A stretch of 64,000 nucleotides of DNA, from assembly GCA_030052745.1 (NCBI GenBank), contig JANBVO010000002.1:1488001-1552000 (forward strand), read 5' to 3'. The notes beneath the pieces are model-generated. The model was not told where the DNA came from. It worked only from the letters and a program-made list of their open reading frames with translations, and made no database searches. Source of the stretch: Pleurostoma richardsiae (taxonomy: Eukaryota > Ascomycota > Sordariomycetes > Calosphaeriales > Pleurostomataceae). A program made the position numbers and the translations under genes. This document shows positions 56,267-64,000 of this stretch, in pieces; position 1 is the first letter of the stretch, and each line of letters begins with the position of its first letter.

Positions 56267-58528
56267 TTAGTCCGCGCGTCCCCGGTAGCTCCCCATCTTC
56301 TCGATCGAGCTCATGATGCCGCTGCGCATGCCCATCCCGCTGCCGGGCCGCGGCACGCCGCTGGCGGCGCCGGCGCTGTGCTTGCGCTCATGGTGGCCCG
56401 CGACCGGCGCCCGGCCGATGCGGCTCGCGCCCGCGTGACTGGAGCCGGGGGCCTTGAGCCCGGACGCGCGGGCCGTGGTCGGCAGGCTCGGCTGTGTCCT
56501 GGAGGTCGGGATGCCGGCATGGGCGGCCGGACGACGGGGAATGGTCTCCTCGTGGGCTGGCGCCGCCGCCGCCGCCGCCGCGGACGAGGAGGAGCCGACG
56601 AACGTCTGCATGGACATCATCTCTTCGGCGAGCATGACCAGCTCGCCCTTCTCGACGCGCTCCTGCTCGAGCAGCCGCCGGAGGTCCGCGTTGTCCTTCT
56701 GCACGGTCCCGACCACGGCCTCGAGCTTCTCGACCTCGGCGTGCAGCTCCTTGATCTGGGCCGAGTCCCTGGCGGCCTGGGCCTTGCGCTCGCCCTCCGT
56801 CGCCGCCGACGAGGCGCCGCCGGCGGGCTCGACCCTCGTCATGGTGGCGTCGCGGCCGAGCCGCAGCTGCTCGTTCTCCTGCGACAGGTCCTCCACCTTG
56901 CCCTCCAGCTCGCGCACCTTCTTCTCCCAGCGGCCCTCGTAGCTCTTCTTGAGCGCCGCCACCTTCGTCTCGTGCTTGCTCTTGTACAGCGCGTGCAGCT
57001 CGCGCGCCACCCGCTCCACCGCGATCTCAACCTGCTGGTTCGCCGACTTGGGGCTCTTGGCCCCCTCGGGCGAGAAGCACTTGTCCGCGTCCGGGGTGGC
57101 GGCCGCCGCCGTCGTGGCCTTGCCCGCCCGCATGCCGGCCATCTTGCTCTCGGCCTCCTGCGCCATCATCTCGGCCGCCTCACGGCGCTTCTCCGCCTCG
57201 TCGAGCTTGGCCTCGAGCTCCTCGCGCTCGCGCTGGCTCAGCACGATCTCCTCCTTGACCTTGCGCAGCACGGCCTCCATCTCGCGCCCGCGCCGCTCCC
57301 AGCCCTCCTTCTCGGCCGCCAGCTGCTCGCGCAGGTCGCGCTCCTCCCGCAGCTGCTCCATGCACTCGCCGACCCGCTTCTCCGCGTCGCCGACGGCCGT
57401 CTTGAGCGAGAGGGCCTCGGCCTCCTTGCCGCTGAGGGAGGCCTTGAGGCTGCTGATCTCCGACAGGAAGTTGGACTTGAGGCTCTCCAGCTCCCGAGGA
57501 GTGACGGTGGGGATGCTCCGTGGCGTCGGCAGCGGGGGGATGTCGAAGTCGAGCAGGTTGACGATGCTCTGGCGCTGCGGCGTCCTCAGCGCGTCCGCTG
57601 GCATTCCCTTGGTCGGGGAGACGCGGCCAGTTCGGGAGGGAGACTGCATCCGGCCTTGAGGGAATCGCAGGTTCTCCGTGAAGTCCATGAGCAGGTTCGT
57701 CGTGTTGCCTGACTCACGCTTGGCGGCGGTGTGTGGGTGTGAGGGAGTCGCGCTGCGCGGATCGCGCATCGGTGTCGCCTCTCCCTGGGCGGCTGGGTCA
57801 AAAAGGCGGTCTCCTCCCTCGGGTCTCAATCGCCCGGTGAAGTGGCGCGTAAGTGTTGGTGTCTGTCCCAGGCGCGCGAACATGGTCATATTCGGTACAG
57901 CCGAGAATGTGCTGAAGGTGCTGACCATGGTGTCGTCTAGACCGGCGGCTTCATCCGTAGCATCCTCGACCTTCTCCACGTCGAACCCAATCGTATCGCC
58001 GTCATCCTCTTCATTTTCCAGGACGCTGACCTCATCTTCAAATATGTCGATTGCGTGCTTGAGGCCCTGGTTCTCCAGTATAGCATCTTCGAGGCTCATC
58101 TGTCGTTGGTGTGTCGGCTTCGCCCGTGGCGTCTCATCTGGCTGGCTGATCTTAACAGGAAATCGCTTCTCTGGAGATGAGATCTTGCGCGGACTAGGAG
58201 GAGGCGGCATCTTCTGTTTATCGGTCTCTAGTGATGGGGTGTTCTCCTCGCTGGATGGGTTGATGTTCTGGAGGAGCTTGAGTGGAGACAGTGCCGGCCC
58301 TGACAGAATCCGAGAGTGACGTGATTTCGAAGGTGATATTATGTTTTCCTGCTCGTCGTCCTGGACCGTCGTTATGAAGGGCGAGCTGTCATCGTCTTCG
58401 AGGGGGCTCTCATTCTGGGCTGAAGGTGGTGCCAATGCTGGGACTTCGCTCTTCTCGCACCGCTTTGTGGTCGGTGGCGTCGAGAAGTTCAATGTTGCGC
58501 TTGGGGAGGGAGAAAGCGGTGAAGCCAT
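56267..58528 (-). CDS. long coiled-coil protein, possibly spindle-pole or microtubule associated
   Basis: Single exon of 753 residues from the first in-frame ATG (58528). N-terminal 330 residues are disordered and Ser/Pro-rich with many SP/TP sites, such as IISPSKSRHS and ALSPLKLLQNINPSS. A central coiled coil (about 340-500) and a second one (about 530-640) follow. The motif LHALYKSKHETKVAALKKSY precedes WEKKVRELEGKVEDL. The C terminus (about 650-753) is basic, Ser/Ala/Gly-rich and ends SIEKMGSYRGRAD. The layout resembles fungal proteins annotated as kinetoplast-associated-like or TACC-like, but I do not claim that identity. The frame stays open for 49 codons upstream of this ATG without another ATG (see findings), so the N terminus may be longer. 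Confidence 0.72.
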   Translation of the reverse strand: MASPLSPSPSATLNFSTPPTTKRCEKSEVPALAPPSAQNESPLEDDDSSPFITTVQDDEQENIISPSKSRHSRILSGPALSPLKLLQNINPSSEENTPSLETDKQKMPPPPSPRKISSPEKRFPVKISQPDETPRAKPTHQRQMSLEDAILENQGLKHAIDIFEDEVSVLENEEDDGDTIGFDVEKVEDATDEAAGLDDTMVSTFSTFSAVPNMTMFARLGQTPTLTRHFTGRLRPEGGDRLFDPAAQGEATPMRDPRSATPSHPHTAAKRESGNTTNLLMDFTENLRFPQGRMQSPSRTGRVSPTKGMPADALRTPQRQSIVNLLDFDIPPLPTPRSIPTVTPRELESLKSNFLSEISSLKASLSGKEAEALSLKTAVGDAEKRVGECMEQLREERDLREQLAAEKEGWERRGREMEAVLRKVKEEIVLSQREREELEAKLDEAEKRREAAEMMAQEAESKMAGMRAGKATTAAAATPDADKCFSPEGAKSPKSANQQVEIAVERVARELHALYKSKHETKVAALKKSYEGRWEKKVRELEGKVEDLSQENEQLRLGRDATMTRVEPAGGASSAATEGERKAQAARDSAQIKELHAEVEKLEAVVGTVQKDNADLRRLLEQERVEKGELVMLAEEMMSMQTFVGSSSSAAAAAAAPAHEETIPRRPAAHAGIPTSRTQPSLPTTARASGLKAPGSSHAGASRIGRAPVAGHHERKHSAGAASGVPRPGSGMGMRSGIMSSIEKMGSYRGRAD

Positions 58529-60108
58529 TTGGGCCGCCAAATCAAAATCCGAGGGCCTTACTGCAGTCTTAAGCAATATCGATGGACGGCGTAGATTTGG
58601 CAAAGGCCGTCGCGCGGGATTGGTGATGGATAGCCTCGAGACACGGCACGGTGTCGGTGTGGATTGTTTCGCACCTTATTTTATTTGAAACGAGCGATTG
58701 ATCGTTGGCACAGCAACGCGCGCCGGCGGTCACGTGTACAGGCGTTGGACAACATAGGTACCTACCTACCTAGGTACTGTGCCTAGATACACATGCTTCT
58801 TGCCTGCAGGTGAGCACGACTTCAAACAACCAGAGATGACCTCTTCATACAGTGGCATAGAGTTCCGTGTCCATACAAACCCGCTGTCCTCTGATGAGTA
58901 TTGCATACCTAGTTTCAGCGTAACATGTGCGCCTGGCCTAGAATAGGTTGTTACGAGCAAATTCGAACAACCACACGAATTCTCCTCTCGGACGGTCAAG
59001 TCCTTGAATCCGGCGCCAGGGTCTTATCACTGTCTGAGTTGGGGTGGCAGAGATTTCACAGCCCGATCTACCGTCTATACCCGACGATAAGGGACGGTAA
59101 ATGATCTGTTGCGCCAGTGGTGTTAGACCTCACATGGCGACGCCCGTGCCGAGACCCATCTTGCCATACCAGTCTTTCAGCAACATCATCGACGTGAGTG
59201 TTCAGTGGATGACATTACGGACTGCCCACTTATGAAGAAATGGCCATCCGCGATCAAAGTCTAACGTGTGTATGAGTCTGCGAGTCAAGACTCGGAGAGC
59301 CACCCAGTCTGGATGAGTACGTCTGATGATGATCGGCCGGTCGCTACAACTGCAGGAAGACCACATAGAAATTTAAGTCTAGATCTTTGTATTGGTAGAC
59401 AGCTTTTGATCTCCGTCATGAATTCGTTACCTAAATGAACATTTCCAACACACCATCTCAGCGCTTTTGGCATAAGAGAAAAGGTCGTGAATCATCGTTA
59501 GAGCGAACAGCGGGCCCCGTCCCCGAGGCGGCAGAGCGTTGTCACCCGCCACTGACCGCCGGCGGCGAAAGACGCCGGTACCCCTCCCCGCGAAGCTGAG
59601 AACAAGTCTGATAGGAAAAAGAATATGTCGCCGTTTGGTTTGTCGTCGATCCAAGCCTGAGGTTCATAACAGGCATGTATCTCCAAAAAAAGGCCTCCCC
59701 CGCGCTCGTCGTTTATCTCGGCACGGCGCATATGCGGAAGAGGCGCCAGTTGACGCAAAAGGAAGGAAAAAGGGTTCCTTGAGAATTAGGTCCGTCCATG
59801 CAAAACCGTAAGCTCATCAGCCATGTACAGCATTGTCGGCGCGTTTAAACGGAAAAGAAAGTCGTAATTTTGTCATCCTCGGTTTGAAGGATGCAAGCAA
59901 GTCGTCGTCGAATACAATAAAATCGCAAGGAAACTGAAGGAGTGCATGGAGCCCGTGTGTTAAGGTGCTCCGTCGTCGAGTTTAACATTAGTCGATCCGT
60001 CATATCCGTCGTTTTCTCCAAAACCCGAATATGCCACAACGCCTCTATTGGGAGGGATTGCTTGGACGAAGACAGATCGGGCTAACAAGCCAAGTGACCA
60101 CCGGTTGA
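58529..60108. other. intergenic
   Basis: Promoter of the coiled-coil gene and 3' flank of stuA, both on the minus strand. AGGTACCT at 58756-58763. ORFs at 59285-59811 show no coding character. Confidence 0.5.
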
Positions 60109-62110
60109 TTACCTGCGCCGTTGTGTGGCGGCGGCCATTGCAGGAGCCGGTCGGCTCATGGACGTGTCATAGCCGGGCGAAGGGACAGAACTCTCGAAAG
60201 TCGTCTTTCGTCGTTTGAGGTCCAGACCGCCCATGCCAGGCCCGCCACTGGATGGCCGGTCATCATCATCATCACGTCCCCGCTTCATGCCACCGCCGCC
60301 ATTCAAGATCGGCGCTCCATAGCCGTTCTGCATCGAGCTGCCCATGTCGGGCTGTGTCGCGTAGACGTCACCCGGCGCACCGTTCGCGGCGCCTCGGTCA
60401 CTGCTCATTACGTTGTACAGACTGCTCGACTGCTGCTGTGCACGAGGGGGGGTATTATAACCTTGCTGTGCGTAGTAAGTGGCAGGCGCTGCAGCGCTGC
60501 GGGGCGTCGACCGGCCGGACGCAGCCTGGTGGCCTCCGCTTCCAGCCAAGTCTTGCGATAGGTGATGATCGCTCGGCATCGAGGCTACTGGAGGAGCGTT
60601 ATAGCTGTAGGGAGCTCGAGTTGCATCGTAGGCCCCGCTGTCGTGGGTATATTCGCCGTCATGCTCATGGTCGGCTTCCTCTTCCTGCCCAGTGTGGTGC
60701 ACCGGTTCCCCGCTCTGTCCCGGATAACCATTTGGAGCCTTAGGATCCTGCTGCTCACTTCCCGGGCCGCCCACGGACGGTCGGCTCGAAGGTGGGCCCA
60801 TCTCGTTCTTAACATAGCTAGGCTGGCCGTAGATGTTCCGATCTTGAGGGCTTGTGTTCACCGGGGGATATGCTGCCTGTTGGTGAGGTGGCGCATTGTA
60901 CAGCTGCCGGGAGTTATCATACGCTTGAGTAACAGGCGGATAAGGCTGCATGCTCTGGAGTGAGGTTCCCGGAGGTGTTGTAGCGGGGGTAGCAGGCATC
61001 GACCGCGCGTTGCTCAGGCCGGTATCGATAGACATCGGGTTAGCAGCCTGGGCGCCACCCATCCCTGGCTGTGACCACTGGAAGCTGTCCGACGCACCCA
61101 TACCTCCCATCACACTAGACGCGCTGGTGGGGGGTGTTGGAAACGTGTGGGCTCTGTCTAACGAAGGTCGAGCCATGCTAGAATGGGACGGAAGAGACGG
61201 TTGCGGCCCAGGTAAGCCCACGGAATGGTGCTGCAAAGAAGGGAGGCCAGTTGGCGGAGGCTGGGTCGCCCGCATCTGATTCTGCTCCTGCTTGCGACGC
61301 TCGGCAGCGGCCATGACCTGGTTTGTGCGAGGCTGGTTTGTGGGATGGTAAAGGAGAGCTCCGATGTTGTGAACAAACAGGGGGTACAGCAACTCGGTGA
61401 TCTTCTCCTTGTTCGCAAAGTCCAGAGCCCTCTCAAAAGGAATCCTGCAAGCTTGAATTAGTCCAAGTTCCGGAGGTCGCCACTAATCAGGGTACTTACC
61501 ACACTCCCTTCAGGTGCATGGGGCCAATCTTCACTACGTGCCGGACCTTCTCGCTCTTGAGTATCCCGTCTCTTCTGCCACGGGTCATACCCGCCACGTT
61601 GAGCAACTTTGTGCCATTGATCATGTGATTATCTAGCGGAAACAAGTCAGTTTTGGTCCTGCAATAAGGATCACCGAATGGGCGCTTACCTTCTCTACGA
61701 GCGACACAGATACCCCTAGCCTCGACCTGGAAACACAGGCTGCCCTCGTCTTCCCATAGGGTGGCCGTGACCCGCGGCTTCATACCCGGAGGAGCGACCT
61801 GCCCAGTGGTATCGAACCCGGAATACTGGTTCTGCATCGGAGGCGGGGGGGCAATTGCTCCCGGCAGGGGCAACACGTTCTGTCCACTCATGGTGCTAGG
61901 TACGGGAGGTCCAGTCGGGGGAGATGTTAAACCGTTAGGGTATCCATACTGGCTGTAGGCCGGAGCATACTGAGCAGGACCAGGCTGTAGCAAGGGCGGC
62001 TGCTGATGAGAGTAATGAGGCATGGTACCAGAAGTAACGGTCTGGGGAGGCGGTGCCTGGCCCGCCGACATGTGCGGTTGATAATACATGTCCGGGGCAC
62101 CCTGATTCAT
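60109..62110 (-). CDS. stuA: APSES transcription factor StuA/ASM-1 (cell pattern formation)
   Basis: Three exons: 62110-61690, 61632-61500 and 61444-60109, giving 629 residues from the ATG of [11 protein letters not shown]. Splicing restores [16 protein letters not shown] and [15 protein letters not shown]. The APSES DNA-binding domain lies at about 115-220: [38 protein letters not shown] and [19 protein letters not shown]. The N terminus is Pro/Gln/Tyr-rich. C-terminal features include the conserved [14 protein letters not shown], the [14 protein letters not shown] block and a basic tail with a probable nuclear signal ([11 protein letters not shown]). Family knowledge: StuA regulates conidiophore and perithecium development and binds the core (A/T)CGCG(T/A)N(A/C). 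Length is close to known orthologs. The upstream region, open in frame without ATG, is discussed in findings. Confidence 0.93.
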
Positions 62111-62352
62111 TGCTGGATATTGATCGTATCCGGCAAGAGCCTGGGTCGAATGCCCGAGTATCGAAGGAGTTTCCTGAGACGTTGGCGTAGGAGGTGTCTT
62201 GGGCCCGATAGAGGACGGGGCGGATGTGAAGGAGGAAAGTGAGCCGGCGTTTGAACCCGATGAGGATCCAAAGGAGCTAACCCGGGGCGACCCCGTACCC
62301 GTGGAGTATGCCTGTTGCGGTTGAGGAGGAGGCAAGGAAGGCAATCTCTCGC

Positions 62353-62358
62353 TCACAT
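62353..62358 (-). promoter_or_regulatory. minimal start-stop uORF (ATGTGA) upstream of stuA
   Basis: An ATG followed directly by TGA on the minus strand, 243 bases before the stuA ATG and out of frame with it. Such start-stop elements can stall or divert scanning ribosomes. It matters only if this stretch is leader rather than coding. Confidence 0.45.
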
Positions 62359-62754
62359 ACAGAGGACGCTGGGCTGCGTGAGCGTTGTAGTATGGCACGT
62401 CGGACGGACCCCGGGTTTGCACCTGTGAAATCGACGGGAGATCCAGCTTTACGGTATTGATCTCAACCTTTTAGAACGAGCCGTGATGCCAGTGCTGCGT
62501 CTACCAAGGCAGACTCCGTTTCCGGAAGCAGATACGTCTCAAGATTTGGACGTAGAATTGGGTTGATGGAGCCGCTAACGTGGTCAAACGATGTACTGGT
62601 TAATCCAGATTGATCACCAAAGGCAATTGGCTTTCGAGGAGGAACCGGACAAGAATGTGCAGTCGAACAGAAGACTCCGCAGGAGATCGACGTAACAATT
62701 GGTGAGGGCGTGTACGACTGTCGCTCTTGTCGAGGGCCTCGAGACAGGCAAGAC

Positions 62755-62766
62755 TGACGTGACGTC
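62755..62766. promoter_or_regulatory. tandem CRE-like element TGACGTGACGTC
   Basis: Two adjoining TGACGT-type half sites in the stuA upstream region. TGACGT is the recognition core of ATF/CREB bZIP factors, such as the Atf1 encoded in this window. Confidence 0.5.
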
Positions 62767-64000
62767 GAGTGTCGGCGAACGTGAAGGTGAAGAGTGAACC
62801 CGAGAGCAAGTCAGGGCGTCCTGTGCAACCTGACGTGCAGAAGAACTGGGTGCTTTGCAGTCGTGAAAGAGGAACAAGACCGGGCGAATTGGTTACCGAC
62901 TCAGACGTGGTGAGATCGAGATACCTGCCACCAAACTCTGTCGTTGCTGCCGTTTCTCCTTCTCGACCTCGATGTGTGCCTTCCGTCTCTTGAAGGGATT
63001 CGAATGGATCACAAGCACACTAGACTCTGGGGCTCGTCAAGCAGGTGCTGTATGCAGGTACACAGGTTAGCCCAGGAAAAGAGAAGCGCGGAGAAGGACG
63101 CGGGAGCAGGAAGAGTTTGCGCGACTGGGTCAGGAGGAGGAAGGATAGGAAGTTTAGAGCGTACCTGCCTCGCCTCTCCGGGAACTGTATCCTCCAAGGA
63201 AATTGAGGAGGTCGGCCAATTCGTGACGGGGAGAGGAAGAAGGAGAGAACAGAGGAGGATGGGGAGAAGGCTTGTTTTTTTCCGGTGGTGGAGTTGAAGG
63301 AGGAGGTCGGGACGGGGGGGGAGGTAAGGTAGATCAGAGAAGCAGACCAGCAGAGACCAGGACCAGGGGTTGGTCCTGTGCCGTACGCTTGATAGTTACT
63401 TGATACTGTGCTGTACCGCCCCGGGTCTTAGATTAGTTAGGAGGGTAGAGGCCAAGTCCACCAGGGCTTGCGGCAGAGTGAGCTAGCAGAGTTAACAGCA
63501 CGGGTACTCCGTAACGCTCTACTTGCTATCTGGGACTCAGGAGAGGGGATTCTCCGCCGATTGCTTGCTGGCTGGGCTGGCAGGGAGGAGGCGGGTTGCG
63601 GGCCACGGACGGCTCTGCTTGGGGCCAAAGGAGAGCCAAAAGACGAGCGAGTGGCCCCAGTCGGCCAGAATGGTGCCCCCCAGTTGTCCAGCGGCGGCAG
63701 CGCAGGATGGTGGTGGTGGTGGTGGGTTTGGTTTGTTGTCCGTCCTGCTCCCCCCCTGCTCTTTGGCTCCTCAAAGTCAAAAAGTTCACACATCCTGGTC
63801 GGCCGGCCGGGGTTTGGCTCATCGCAGGAGCAGGCGAGAGGTTGGGATGGGTGGAGCTGGTCGTGTTAGTGTCACTGTGGGCGAGCACAAGCTGCGAGCC
63901 ACGGGGTGTGCGAAGGCCGGGGGCTATTCCCAAGCGGTGGGAGGCGTGCAGATATCACGCAGAGACAGAGCCAGGGTAGCACCAGGGAACAGGGATGGAA

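Larger units (their letters stand above)
62111..64000. promoter_or_regulatory. stuA leader and promoter
   Basis: About 1.9 kb to the window end. From 62446 to 62111 the minus frame of stuA stays open. In the proximal leader (to about 63440) I see one minus-strand ATG, the ATGTGA at 62353-62358. A TGACGTGACGTC element is at 62755-62766, and several GA/CT-rich tracts occur near 63200-63320. No other gene is supported. Confidence 0.6.

Noticed and set aside
56378-57712. 444-codon ORF antisense to the coiled-coil gene
   Set aside because: Its Leu/Arg/Gly-rich sequence is the reverse-frame image of a Glu/Ala-rich coiled coil.
60109-64000. Velvet-family regulator considered for the terminal gene
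   Set aside because: The DNA-binding core ([18 protein letters not shown]) is APSES, not velvet.
1-64000. CRISPR arrays, insertion sequences, rRNA genes
   Set aside because: No spaced direct repeats, transposase or reverse-transcriptase motifs or rRNA signatures were seen; the genome is eukaryotic.

Overview
This is a stretch of nuclear chromosome from a filamentous ascomycete (Pezizomycotina), most likely a Sordariomycete. The gene set points there: AtfA-type bZIP, an APSES regulator of the StuA/ASM-1 type, COP9 subunit 3, a Mit1/Mi-2 remodeler and Sdh5. So do the short 50-100 bp GT-AG introns with CTRAY branch sites, the GC-rich coding exons and the intergenic gaps of 0.4-4.6 kb. I rebuilt exon structures by joining open frames at splice sites so that each join keeps frame and restores family sequence. 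No virus, intact transposon or CRISPR array was seen.

Layout. 0-7.5 kb: ERV25 (COPII cargo adaptor), SDH5 (SDH flavinylation), DSN1/MIS13 (kinetochore) and the stress bZIP gene atf1/atfA. 7.5-12.1 kb: a 4.6 kb gene-poor region upstream of atf1, ending at an intron-containing tRNA-Ala(UGC). 12.5-17.3 kb: a GST-fold protein and an NCS1 purine/cytosine permease. 17.3-20.5 kb: a second gene-poor region leading to a small 80-residue ORF with a leader uORF. 21.7-25.2 kb: an acidic orphan protein, CDT1 (replication licensing) and MBF1. 25.9-30.7 kb: a DUF1365 membrane protein and a GFA/DUF636 zinc protein. 31.2-36.3 kb: three neighbouring secreted, probably GPI-anchored surface proteins, one with two FAS1 domains. 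36.9-45.5 kb: mitochondrial rRNA methyltransferase MRM1, divergent from a 1736-residue double-PHD/chromo/SNF2 remodeler whose first intron is 1 kb of diverged tandem repeats and which has a GC-AG intron near its 3' end. 46.3-51.2 kb: a CCCH zinc-finger protein and CSN3. 51.8-55.8 kb: RFA1 (RPA70), divergent from a dienelactone hydrolase. 56.3-58.5 kb: a coiled-coil protein. 60.1-64 kb: stuA with its long leader and promoter.

How the genes relate. Most are unlinked housekeeping functions. Several belong to chromosome duplication and segregation (CDT1, RFA1, DSN1), and these have ACGCGT (MCB-like) elements close upstream. Two developmental/stress regulators (atf1, stuA) sit at opposite ends with large regulatory regions. 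The points most worth following are an AUG-less in-frame 112-codon extension in front of the stuA start, the repeat-filled 1 kb intron and GC-AG intron of the remodeler, and nine copies of the palindrome AGGTACCT confined to intergenic DNA.
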